A DNA stretch of 64,000 nt from Rhodospirillales bacterium 24-66-33 (GTDB lineage: Bacteria; Pseudomonadota; Alphaproteobacteria; Reyranellales; Reyranellaceae), in the NCBI GenBank assembly GCA_002281855.1, contig NCHQ01000004.1:62001-126000 (forward strand). Reading direction: 5' to 3'. A program made the translations under genes and the position numbers. The notes under the pieces were generated by a model that made no database searches, was not told the origin of the DNA, and worked only from the letters and a program-made list of their open reading frames with translations. Of the stretch, positions 37,244 to 47,400 are shown piece by piece; the first letter of the stretch is position 1, and every line of letters starts with the position of its first letter.

Positions 37244-37262
37244 TGTTTCCTCCTGCAGAATG

Positions 37263-37283
37263 AGCGTTCTTCTGTCGAACGCT
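37263..37283. promoter_or_regulatory. Perfect dyad upstream of the CoA-transferase gene, candidate operator
   Basis: AGCGTTC, 7 bp, GAACGCT, in the 124-bp gap between the divergent CoA transferase and beta-propeller genes, 20-40 bp from the transferase start. Neither side is T-rich and neither gene ends here, so an operator is the natural reading. No regulator gene is adjacent. Confidence 0.45.
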
Positions 37284-37367
37284 GATGGTAGCCGAAGGGT
37301 TCGGCGTTACAAAACCCGTCACGCGGTCTAAAGTCCGCGCCGCGATTGGGACGTCGGAGGAAACGGG

Positions 37368-39044
37368 ATGGGGTTGGGCCGCATTGTCGCGTCGGCGGTG
37401 ATTGCGTTCGGCATAACCGGTGGCGCGCTGGCGCAGCAGGCCGAAGCGCCGCCGCCCAAGGAGTACAGCCAGCAGTTTCTGGTGCCGGGCTCCTGGTTCC
37501 ATGGCGTGCACGGGCTCGCTTTCAACAAGGACGACCAGCTGTTCGCTGGTTCCGTGATCGGCCAGACGCTGTACCGCGTCCAGGTCGACTCAGGCGAAGT
37601 CGACCGCGTGATCGATCCGCCGACCGGCATGGCCGACGACATCGCCTTCGCCGATGACGGGACCATGGCCTGGACGGCGTTCCTGATCGGCAAGGTCTAT
37701 GTGCGCAAGCCCAACGGCAAGACCATCGAGGTCGCCCAGGGGCTGAGTGGTCCCAATTCGCTTGCGTTCGGTAAGGATGGGCGACTGTTCGTGTCCGAGG
37801 TCTTCCTCGGCGACGCCCTCTACGAGATCGACATCAAGAACGTCGACAAGCCCGACTTCAAGCCGCTGGCGCGCAACGAGCTGCGCCGCATTTCGGAAAA
37901 GCTCGGCGGCCTCAACGGCTTCGAGGTCCACAAGGACGACGGCTTCCTTTACGGACCGCTCTGGTTCAAGGGCGAGATCGTGAAGGTGAATCTCGAGACC
38001 GGCGCCACCGAAGTGATCGCCTCGGGCTTCAAGACCCCGGCCGCCGCCAACATCGATCCGCAGAATCGCGACAATCTCTATGTCGTCGATACCGGTACGG
38101 GCGGCATCTGGAGCGTGAGCCTTACCAGCAAGGCCAAGAAGCTGGTGGCCTCGATGAAGCCCGGCCTCGACAATCTCGCCTTCGATTCGCGCGGGCGCCT
38201 GTTCGTCACCTCGATGACCGACAACGGCGTCTATCTGGTCGACAAGCAGACCGGCGCACATCGCACCATCGTCGAAGGCAAGCTCGCCGTTCCGACCGAC
38301 CTCGCCGTCACCACCGAAGGCGGCAAGGACACGGTCCATGTGGCGGACGTTTTCAGCTATCGCAAGGTGGACGGCGCCAACGGCGACGTGACCGACGTGT
38401 TGCGCGTGCATGGCGAGACGCACGCCTATCCGATCGGCATTTCGGTCGGGCCGAAGAGCGTGCTGCTCTCGAGCTGGTTCTCCAACACCGTCGAGAAAGT
38501 GGATCGCAAGACCGGCAAGGTGACCGCGACGCTGGGCGAGTTCGCCGCGCCGGTCGATGCGGTCGAGTTCGCCGACGGCACGATGTACGTGGCCGAGCTG
38601 GCGAGCGGCAACCTCGTGAAGGTGAGCGCCGACGGCAAGGAGCGCAGCACCGTGATGAAGGAGCTGCGCGGTCCCGTCGCCATGGTCCACGGTTCGGGCC
38701 CGCTCATCTACGTCACCGAAATCTCGGCCGGCGCCGTCACCGAGATCAACGTCACCACCGGGACACGCAAGGTGGTGGCCGACAATCTCACCGGCCCCGA
38801 GGGCATCGACCTCGGTCCGGACGGGCGGCTCTACGTCGCCGAGGTCGGCCAGAAGCGTGTCGTCGCCATCGATCCCGCGACCGGCGCGAAGACGGTGATC
38901 GCCTCGAACCTCGACATCGGCCTGGCACCGTTCCCCGGTGGACCGCCGGCGCTGGTGCCGACGGGTGTCGCGGTCGGGCGCACGGGCATCGTCTATGTCA
39001 GCGCCGACATCCGGAATTCGCTCTATAAATTGACGCCGCCGTAG
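37368..39044 (+). CDS. Secreted beta-propeller (NHL/SMP-30-like) protein
   Basis: 558 residues with a signal peptide (GRIVASAVIAFGITGGALA, then QQ). The mature part consists of repeating propeller blades such as VHGLAFNKDDQLFAGSVIG, PNSLAFGKDGRLFVSEVFLG and GIDLGPDGRLYVAEVGQKRV, in the style of SMP-30/NHL/strictosidine-synthase-like lactonases. The roughly 12 blade-like segments suggest two propellers. It is exported. No catalytic residues can be assigned. It is followed by an MBL-fold gene 24 bp away. Confidence 0.8.
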   Translation: MGLGRIVASAVIAFGITGGALAQQAEAPPPKEYSQQFLVPGSWFHGVHGLAFNKDDQLFAGSVIGQTLYRVQVDSGEVDRVIDPPTGMADDIAFADDGTMAWTAFLIGKVYVRKPNGKTIEVAQGLSGPNSLAFGKDGRLFVSEVFLGDALYEIDIKNVDKPDFKPLARNELRRISEKLGGLNGFEVHKDDGFLYGPLWFKGEIVKVNLETGATEVIASGFKTPAAANIDPQNRDNLYVVDTGTGGIWSVSLTSKAKKLVASMKPGLDNLAFDSRGRLFVTSMTDNGVYLVDKQTGAHRTIVEGKLAVPTDLAVTTEGGKDTVHVADVFSYRKVDGANGDVTDVLRVHGETHAYPIGISVGPKSVLLSSWFSNTVEKVDRKTGKVTATLGEFAAPVDAVEFADGTMYVAELASGNLVKVSADGKERSTVMKELRGPVAMVHGSGPLIYVTEISAGAVTEINVTTGTRKVVADNLTGPEGIDLGPDGRLYVAEVGQKRVVAIDPATGAKTVIASNLDIGLAPFPGGPPALVPTGVAVGRTGIVYVSADIRNSLYKLTPP

Positions 39045-39068
39045 TCGGCGCACTCCAAAGAGGCTGAA

Positions 39069-39959
39069 ATGGCCGGTATTCCGTTCATCAGGGACTTCAA
39101 GTTCGACTACGGCACGGCGATGGAAGTGACGCCGCTGATCCGAAGGGTCGTCGCCAACAATCCGAACCCCTTCACCTTCAAGGGCACCGGCACCTACATC
39201 ATCGGCCATGGCAACGTGGCGGTCGTCGATCCCGGCCCCGATCAGCAGGAGCATATCGACGCCGTCCTGCGCGCGCTGCGCGGCGAGACGGTGACGCACA
39301 TCCTGGTGACGCACACCCATATCGATCACGTACCGGCCACGCCGGCGCTGGCCAAGGCGACCGGGGCCAAGGTCTACAGCTACGGGCCGCATCCGACGCC
39401 CGAAGGCGTGACCGCGGAGCAGGAAGGCGATTTCTCCTTCGCCCCCGACGTCAAGCTGAACGATGGCGACGTGATCCAGGGTGACGGCTGGAACGTCGAG
39501 GCGGTTCATACGCCGGGACACATCTCCAACCATCTCTGCTTCGCGGTGAAGGAGGACAAGGCGCTGCTCTCGGGCGACCATGTGATGGGCTGGTCGACGG
39601 CGGTGATCTCGCCGCCTGACGGCAACATGGCCGACTACTTCGCCTCGTTGCGCAAGCTGCTGCCGCGCGACGAGAGCCTCTACATCCCGACGCACGGCGC
39701 CGAGATCCGCGATCCCAATCCGTTCGTGCAGGCCTATATCGAACATCGCCTGGGCCGCGAGGCGCAGATCATGGCGCGACTCAAGGACGGGCCGCAGACC
39801 GTTCCCCAGATGGTCGCCAAGAATTACGCCGACACGCCGGTCCATCTGCACCCGGCGGCCGGCCGTTCGATGCTGGCCCATCTCGTCCAGATGGTGAAGG
39901 ACGGACGGGTCAAGACCGACGATGGACGCGCCGCCATCGACAGCATCTACCGGCTATAA
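39069..39959 (+). CDS. MBL-fold metallo-hydrolase (LACTB2-like)
   Basis: 296 residues. Zinc ligands are complete: HTHIDHVPA (HxHxDH), HTPGHISNH and SGDHVMGW. A C-terminal winged-helix region (MARLKDGPQTVPQMVAKNY) is like that of LACTB2-type hydrolases, some of which are nucleases. It is 24 bp downstream of the propeller gene, likely one operon. Substrate is unknown. Confidence 0.88.
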   Translation: MAGIPFIRDFKFDYGTAMEVTPLIRRVVANNPNPFTFKGTGTYIIGHGNVAVVDPGPDQQEHIDAVLRALRGETVTHILVTHTHIDHVPATPALAKATGAKVYSYGPHPTPEGVTAEQEGDFSFAPDVKLNDGDVIQGDGWNVEAVHTPGHISNHLCFAVKEDKALLSGDHVMGWSTAVISPPDGNMADYFASLRKLLPRDESLYIPTHGAEIRDPNPFVQAYIEHRLGREAQIMARLKDGPQTVPQMVAKNYADTPVHLHPAAGRSMLAHLVQMVKDGRVKTDDGRAAIDSIYRL

Positions 39960-39991
39960 CAGGCCGTCGAGAAAGCCCAGGTCCTGGCAAA

Positions 39992-40027
39992 TAAACGAAA
40001 CAAACGAAATAAACGAAATATACGAAG
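39992..40027. repeat. Four tandem copies of a 9-bp A-rich unit
   Basis: TAAACGAAA, CAAACGAAA, TAAACGAAA and the diverged TATACGAAG follow each other without gaps. It is AT-rich amid GC-rich DNA, in the 173-bp gap between the MBL and SDR genes. It could be a slippage-prone microsatellite, an iteron-like protein site or an UP-element-like stretch. Confidence 0.8.
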
Positions 40028-40132
40028 CGGGAGTCGCACCCCTGAAGTAGGTATCCTGGTACCGTTGACGGGTTGGTGTCCGCCGGCACCTGCAAAACGC
40101 TATTTCAACAGCCCGCCAAGGGGGAACGACCA

Positions 40133-40906
40133 ATGGACCTGAAGCTGACGGGCAAGACCGTGCTGATCACCGGCGGCAGCCGGGGCATCGGCTTCGCCTG
40201 CGCCATGGGATTCGCGGCCGAGGGCTGCACGGTGCACATCGCCTCGCGTTCGAAAGAATCGCTGGAAGCGGCGCGGGAAAAGATCCGCGCCCGCCACAAC
40301 GTGCCGGTCGAGATCCATCCGGCCGACTTCTCCAACGGCGACACCGCGCGCCGCGTCGTCGAGGCGGTCGGCCATGCCGATATCCTGGTGAACAATGCCG
40401 GCGCCATCCCGCAGGGCGACATCTTCGGCATGACCGAGCCCAAGTGGCGCGAGGCCTGGGATCTCAAGGTGTTCGGTTACGTCAACGCCACGCGCGCCAT
40501 GCTGGAGAAGATGTACGCGCGCAAGGCGGGTGTCGTCGTGAACGTGATCGGGCTCGCCGGGGAGAGCTTCAACTACGACTACGTCGCCGGCACGATGGGC
40601 AATGCCGGTATCATGGCCTTCACCCGCGCGGTGGGATCGAAGAGCGTCGATCACGGGGTGCGCGTGGTGGGGATCAACCCGCCGGCCACCCGCACCGACC
40701 GCATGCTGACGCGGTTGCGCGCCCAGGCCGAACAGAAGTTCGGCGATCCCGAGCGCTGGGCGGAGCTGACGAAGCACATGCCGTTCGGCCGTGCCGCCGA
40801 GCCCGACGAGGTCGCCGACCTCGCCGTATTCCTTGCCTCCGACCGCGCCAGCTACATCAGCGGCGTGGTCATGACCCTCGATGGCGGCCAGGCGGCCCGC
40901 CACTGA
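40133..40906 (+). CDS. Non-canonical short-chain dehydrogenase/reductase
   Basis: 257 residues. The Rossmann motif LITGGSRGIGFACAMGFAAE and NNAG (NADH binding) are normal, and the C-terminal YISGVVMTLDGG is standard. The catalytic Ser, Tyr and Lys are not in their expected places: the Ser position reads VNVIG140LAG, and the Y-x-x-x-K position reads G153TMGN157. So it binds cofactor by family rules, but the usual S-Y-K triad is gone. It may be a non-oxidoreductase or use other residues. Upstream lies the 9-bp tandem repeat. Confidence 0.85.
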   Translation: MDLKLTGKTVLITGGSRGIGFACAMGFAAEGCTVHIASRSKESLEAAREKIRARHNVPVEIHPADFSNGDTARRVVEAVGHADILVNNAGAIPQGDIFGMTEPKWREAWDLKVFGYVNATRAMLEKMYARKAGVVVNVIGLAGESFNYDYVAGTMGNAGIMAFTRAVGSKSVDHGVRVVGINPPATRTDRMLTRLRAQAEQKFGDPERWAELTKHMPFGRAAEPDEVADLAVFLASDRASYISGVVMTLDGGQAARH

Positions 40907-40915
40907 GGACCCGCA

Positions 40916-41272
40916 TCAATAGACTTGGCGCATCACCTGGGCGGCGAAGCCGTCGACGGCCGACTTCTTCTGCGCTTCGCTCAACTTCTTGTCGGCGGCC
41001 ACGGCCGGGCAGTAGGCGGTGACGAGGTAATTGACGACCTCGGCGCTCTCGATGCCGGGATAGCGGATGCGGAGATCGGCTGTCGCCGAGGCGATCGCGT
41101 TGAACGTGTCGCCGCTCGCGAGCTGCTTGCCGACGGCGGTCATCTGCGCCGGCGCCTCCTTCAGGATGCCGGGCTTCCCCGTCGGCTGCGGCTTGGGGCA
41201 GTCGAGCGCCAGGGCAGGGAAGGCCGACGTCGCGACGAAGAAGGTGGCGGCCAGGGTGGCGAGGCGAAGCAT
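40916..41272 (-). CDS. Secreted hypothetical protein
   Basis: 118 residues with a signal peptide (MLRLATLAATFFVATSAFPA, cleaved about 22). Mature protein has two cysteines (LDCPKP and AYCPAV) that may form a disulfide. I do not recognise a family. It is convergent with the SDR gene (9 bp apart) and divergent from the cyclic glucan synthase gene. Confidence 0.6.
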   Translation of the reverse strand: MLRLATLAATFFVATSAFPALALDCPKPQPTGKPGILKEAPAQMTAVGKQLASGDTFNAIASATADLRIRYPGIESAEVVNYLVTAYCPAVAADKKLSEAQKKSAVDGFAAQVMRQVY

Positions 41273-41351
41273 TGATCGGTCTCCCGTGATGATCTCCGGA
41301 AGAGCGATAGCAAAATGCAATTCAATAGTCCCCTGGAACCGCACGCCCAGG

Positions 41352-41365
41352 GGTGCATTTGCACC
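41352..41365. promoter_or_regulatory. Palindrome upstream of the cyclic glucan synthase gene
   Basis: GGTGCA, TT, TGCACC: a perfect 14-bp dyad in the 220-bp gap between the divergent secreted protein and cyclic glucan synthase genes. It may bind a regulator of either gene. Nothing else could be recognised in this gap. Confidence 0.3.
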
Positions 41366-41492
41366 TCCGGCACGATTCGTCCCCGCCTGCCGTATGCTGT
41401 AGAAAAGTCTCAGCGGACCCGTTTCACGGGACGTTCTGCGCAAGCGCGTTTCTGCGTCGTATGCGCATTTTTGCCGGAAAGGCCGACCTTCC

Positions 41493-44400
41493 TTGAAATC
41501 ATTTGCGTGGCGCGCCTTCGGGCGCGCGCGACCCGCTGCTATTCGGGAAGACGAAGACGCCATCCGCAGCGAACTGTTCGGGATCGAGCGGCTGGAGCAA
41601 CACGCCCAAAGCCTGGCGGCCAGCCAACCCGTCCATGCCGCGCTGACCACGGGTAGGTCGCTCGTCGTCCGCCTGCGGGACAACGAACGCGTGCTGTTGG
41701 CCGCCTATCGCTCGATCGCCGCCGCCGTCGATGCCGGCCGGACGGTCACGCCCGCCGCCGAATGGCTCTTGGATAACTTCCATCTCGTGGAGCAGCAGGT
41801 CCGCGAGGTCCGCACCGACTTGCCCGCCGGCTACTATCGGCAGCTTCCCAAACTCAGCGAGGGGCCGCTGGCGGGGTATCCGAGGGTATTCGGACTGGCC
41901 TGGGCCTTCGTGGCGCACACCGACAGCCGCTTCGATCCCGAGACGCTCGCCCGCTTCGTGCGCGCGTACCAAACGGTCCAACCGCTCACCATCGGCGAGT
42001 TGTGGGCCGTCGCCATCACGCTCCGCATCGTCCTGATCGAGAACCTGCGGCGTTCGGCGAGCCGCATCGTCAACCGGCGCACCGAGCGCGAACGGGCCGA
42101 TATCGTCGCCGATCGGCTCCTGGGGCTGAAAGATCACGTCGCGGACCCCGCGGTTCTCCAGCCTTATGACCGCGAAGGCTTTTCCGAAGGCTTCGCGGTT
42201 CAGCTCGTCCATCGCCTGCGCGATCAGGATCCCGAAACCACCCCGGCCGTCGGCTGGCTCGAGAAGCGCCTGGCGCGCGATGGGACGAGCGCCGACGAGT
42301 TGGTGCGGCGCGAGCATCAGCTGCAGGGCGCCACCAACGTGACGGTCCGCAACATCATCACAAGCATGCGGCTGGTCTCCGACGTCGATTGGGCAACGCT
42401 CTTCGAAGAGGTGAGTCCTGTCGATGATCTGCTGCGCACCGGCGGCGTCTTCGTCGACATGGATTTCGCGACCCGCAACCTCTATCGCACCGCCATCGAG
42501 CAGATCGCGCGCGGCACGACCCTCGACGAACCGGAGATCGCCCGGCGCGCGCTTGCCGTGGCGGCAGGCTGTCCGGTCGATGACGACGGAGACGAACGCC
42601 AGCGCGAGCCGGGCTATCATCTGATCGGCCGCGGCCGCCGGGCCTTCGAACGGTCGGTCGGCTTCCGCAACAAGGGTTTGAGCGTGCGCCGGCGGTTCCT
42701 GCGGAGCGGTCTGGCGGGGTATGCCGCGGGTGTCGCCGTCACGACCGGTCTCGTGCTTCTGCTTCCCCTGCTGGGTCTGTCGCTGCTTGGGCTGCAGGGC
42801 CCGCTGCTTTTTGGGATGGCCGCCGCGGGTCTGTTGCCTGCGGTGGATGCGGCGCTCCTGCTGGTCAACCGGCTGATCACCGGAGGCTTCGGCGCCACGC
42901 TGCTGCCCAGCCTCGAGCTGCGCAATGGCGTGCCGGAGGAGCTGCGAACGGTGGTGGCAATTCCCACCCTGCTGACGACGCAGGCGGCGATCGAGGAGCA
43001 GATCGAGACCCTCGAGGTGCATCATCTCTCCAATCCGGCCGGTGCCATCCATTTTGCCCTGCTGTCGGACTGGACGGATGCGCCCGCCGAATCGATGCCG
43101 GAGGACGCGGCCCTTCTCGCGACCGCGGTCGAGGGGATCGCGCGCCTCAACCGCCGCTATCCGGCGGAAGCGGGCGTCGATCGGTTCTTCCTGCTTCATC
43201 GCCGGCGTGGGTGGAACGAGGCGCAAGGCGCCTGGATCGGTTGGGAGCGAAAGCGCGGCAAGCTGCATGAGCTCAACCATCTGCTGCGCGGCTCGACAGG
43301 GACAACCTTTGTCGCCGCGCCGGGCGCCAGCCGGGCGCTGCCCACGGATGTGCGCTACGTCGTGACACTCGATTCCGATACGCGCCTGCCGCGCGACGCG
43401 ATCGTCCGTCTGGTCGGCAAGATGGCCCATCCGCTGAACCGGCCGCGGTTGGACGCGGGCCGGCGCCGCGTGGTCGAAGGCTATGGCGTGCTCCAGCCGC
43501 GCGTCACGCCCTCGCTCCCGGTCGGCGCCGAGGGCTCGCGGTTCCAACGCGCCTTTTCCAACAACAGCGGCATCGATCCCTACGCCTCGGCGGTGTCGGA
43601 CGTCTATCAGGACCTGTTCGGAGAGGGTTCCTACTCGGGCAAGGGCATCTACGACATCGACGCGTTCGAGGCATCGCTGCGAGGGCGCGTTCCCGACAGC
43701 ATGATGCTGAGCCACGATCTCTTCGAAGGAACCTTCGCGCGCTCGGGTCTCGCCTCCGACATCGAGGTCATCGAGGAGTTTCCCGCGCGTTACGACGTGG
43801 CGGCGGCACGGCAGCATCGCTGGGCGAGGGGCGATTGGCAGCTCCTGCCGTGGATGCTGGGAGCCGTGAAGTCGACGGGCCCCGGCGCGCGGGCGGAGTT
43901 CCTGCCCGCGATCGGCTTCTGGAAGATGTTCGACAATCTGCGTCGCACGTTGTCGGCGCCGGCAGCGGTCGTCTCCCTGCTGGCGGGTTGGACGTTGCCC
44001 CTTGCTGCCGCGCTGGTCTGGACGGGCTTCGTGCTGCTGGTCATTGCACTGCCGACGCTTCTGCCGGCGATCGCGGCCCTGTTCCCGCGACATGCGAAGA
44101 TCACGACCCGGAGTCATCTCGATGCGCTGTGGAACGACGTCGTTTCGGCGGCCTTGCAGACCGCCTTGCTCGTCGTCTTCCTGGGGCACCATGCCTGGCT
44201 GATGGCCGATGCGATCGGCCGGACGTTGTTCCGGCTCGTGATCAGCCATCGCCGTCTGCTCGAATGGATCACCGCAGCCCAATCCAAGCAGAGCGTGCGG
44301 GCCGGATGGCCTGGCCTCTACGGCAAGATGGCGGGAAGCGTCGTGGTCGCGGTCGTCGCCGCTTGCGTGGTCTGGCTGGCGGGCGCCGCAGCGATGCCCG

Positions 44401-47400
44401 TTGCCGCCCCGTTCGTGCTGGCCTGGCTGCTGGCGCCCGCGGTCGCCGACTGGGTGAGCCGTCCGCCCCGCGATGCCGGCAGCTTGCGGATCAAGCCGGC
44501 CGAGGCGGTTACGTTGCGCCTCATCGCACGCCAGACCTGGCGCTTCTTCGAGACGTTCGTCACCCAGGCGGACAACATGCTGCCGCCGGACAATTTCCAG
44601 GAGGCACCGACGCCCGTCGTGGCGCATCGCACGTCACCGACCAATCTCGGTCTGCTGCTTCTCTCGACGGCCTCTGCCCGCGAGTTCGGCTGGATCGGCA
44701 CCGCCGAGGCGGTGGAGAGGCTTGAAGCCACCCTCGCGGTGATGGAGAGGCTGCAGCGGTTTCGCGGACATTTCTTCAACTGGTACGACACGAGTGACCT
44801 GCGCGCGCTCGAGCCGCGCTACGTTTCGACGGTGGACAGCGGCAACCTCGCCGGACACCTGATCGCGCTCGCCAACGCCTGTGGCGCCTGGCGCACATCA
44901 GGCGCGGCGAGGCCCGATGGCGCGCGCGGCGCCTCCGACAGTCTCGATCTCGCCCGCGAGGCCCTGGCGGCGCTGGCCGACGACCGTCGCACCCATCTCG
45001 TCACCCGGCCCGAGCTCGTTCGGGCGTTCGACGGGCTGGCGGCGGCCCTGTCCGAGGCACCAGTCCGACTCGAAGCGGTCCTGCCGCTGGCGGAGACCGC
45101 CGTCGACCTCGCGCGCACTCTTGCGAGCGAGCGCGCCGATCCGGAGAGCGCCGACATGCTGTTCTGGATCGAGGCGGCTCACCGCACGGTGGTCAGCCAT
45201 CATCGCGACGCCTCCGCCGATGGGACGTCAGGCGATCTGGCCCGCCGCCTGCTCACGATCGAGACATCCGCGCGCGCCATGGCGGCCGCCATGGAGTTCG
45301 ACTTCCTATTCGACGAGCGCCGCCGGCTGTTGTCGATCGGCTTCCTGGTCGCCGAAGACCGACTCGACGTCAATTGCTACGACCTGCTTGCCTCCGAGGC
45401 GCGGCTGGCGAGCTTCGTCGCGATTGCGGCGGGCGACATTCCGGCGCGGCACTGGTTTCGGCTCGGCCGTGAGGTGACGCCCGTCGCCCACAGCGCGGCG
45501 CTGGTCTCGTGGTCGGGATCGATGTTCGAATATCTGATGCCGTCGCTGGTGATGCGTGCGCCGCTCGGCAGCCTGCTCGAAAGGACCAACCGTCTGGTCG
45601 TCCGCCGCCAGGTTCAGTACGCGACAGAACTCGGCCTGCCGTGGGGGATCTCGGAGTCGGCCTACAATGCCCGCGACAAGGAATTCACCTACCAGTATTC
45701 GAACTTCGGCGTGCCCGGCCTCGGCTTCAAGCGCGGCCTGAGCGAGAACCTCGTCATTGCACCCTACGCCACGGGCCTGGCCGCCATGGTCGATCCGGCG
45801 GCGGCAGCCACCAATTTCGGACGGCTGGCCGCCTTCGGCGCGCGTGGCCGCTACGGCTTCTACGAGGCGCTCGATTTCACGCCTTCGCGGGTGCCGGACG
45901 GCGAAGGACACGCGGTCGTGCGGGCTTATATGGCCCACCACCAGGGCATGACGGTGGTGGCCATTGCCAACGCCTTGCTCGACGGCGTGATGCGGTCACG
46001 CTTTCATGCCGAGCCGGGCGTGCAGGCGACGGAGCTGCTGCTGCAGGAACGCGCGCCGCGCGACGTCGCGGTCGCCCATCCGCGCGCCGAAGAAGTCGGC
46101 GCCAGCGCGCTCGCGAAAGATGCCGAGCCGGCGCTGGTACGGCGCCTGCGCAATCCGCACGCCGCCAGCCCCTCCGTGCATCTCCTGTCGAACGGACGAT
46201 ACTCGGTCATGCTGACGGCGGCGGGCTCCGGCTACAGTCAATGGGGCACCCAGGCAGTGACCCGGTGGCGCGAGGACACGACGCGCGACGACTGGGGGAG
46301 CTACATCTTTCTGCGCGATGTCGAGACGGGCGCAGTCTGGTCGGCCACCGCCCAGCCGTGCGGGCAGCCCCCCGATCGCTACGAAGTGATGTTCGCGGAG
46401 GATCGTGCCGAGTTCGTGCGCCACGATGGTTCGCTGGTCACCAGCCTCGATGTCGTCGTCTCTCCGGAAGACGACGCGGAGGTCAGGCGCGTCACGCTGA
46501 CCAACGTCGGCAACCTGCCACGTACCGTCGAGCTGACGTCCTACTCGGAGATCGTGCTGGCGCCGCGCGGCGCGGATGCGGCGCACCAGGCTTTCTCCAA
46601 GATGTTCGTACACACCGAATATCTGCCGGCCACCGGCGCCCTGCTGGCCACGCGACGGCGCCGCGGGCCGGACGAGCCCGAACTCTGGGCGGCTCACCTG
46701 GCGGTGGTCGAAGGTGTGGCCGTGGGCGGCATCGAGGTCGAGACGGATCGCGCTCGTTTCATTGGTCGCGGCAACGAGATCGGCGATGCCGTCGCGGCGA
46801 CTGACGGTCGGCGGCTCTCCGGCACGGTCGGGTCGGTCCTCGATCCGGTGTTCGCGCTCCGTCGGCGCCTGCAGGTGCCCGCAGGGGGCATGGCGCGGAT
46901 CGCCTACTGGACGGTGGTCGCGGCGTCACGCGAAGCGTTGCTCGATGCGATCGACCGTCATCTCGACGTCAATGCTTTCACGCGCGCCACGACGCTCGCT
47001 TGGACGCAGGCGCAGGTTCAGCTTCGCCATCTCGACATCGGTGCGGTCGAGGCGAGCTATTTCCAACGTCTGGCAGGGCACGTGCTCTACGCCAATCCGG
47101 CGCTGCGTTCATCGCCCGACGCGATCCGGCGCGGCCTGGCCGCACCGCCGACCCTGTGGTCGCAGGGCATCTCCGGGGATCTGCCGATCGTTCTGGTTCG
47201 GGTCGAGGAGATCGAGGACACGGGCATCGTGCGCGAGCTTTTGCGTGCACGCGAATACTGGCAACTGAAGGGCCTGTCGGTCGATCTCGTGATCCTGAAC
47301 GAGCGAAGCACCTCCTATGTGCAGGATCTCCAGTCCATGCTGGAGACCCTGGTTCGCGCCAGCCGGTCCCGGACCCATCTCGGGGTCGAGAACGTGCCAG

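Noticed and set aside
37590..39881. A 763-codon open frame on the minus strand
   Set aside because: It is antisense to the secreted propeller and MBL genes, which have clear family motifs. Long antisense frames are common at high GC, and the translation is low-complexity Arg/His/Val-rich with no motif.
39992..40027. CRISPR array
   Set aside because: Repeats are 9 bp with no spacers and no cas genes. It is a simple tandem repeat.
39910..40095. A 61-codon minus-strand gene with a FVYFVYFVCFVY stretch
   Set aside because: The hydrophobic stretch is only the translation of the 9-bp tandem repeat. There is no ribosome site or conserved frame evident.
41499..44627. A 1,042-codon minus-strand open frame
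   Set aside because: It mirrors the cyclic glucan synthase gene and has no domain signature. Only the plus frame carries GT84 motifs.
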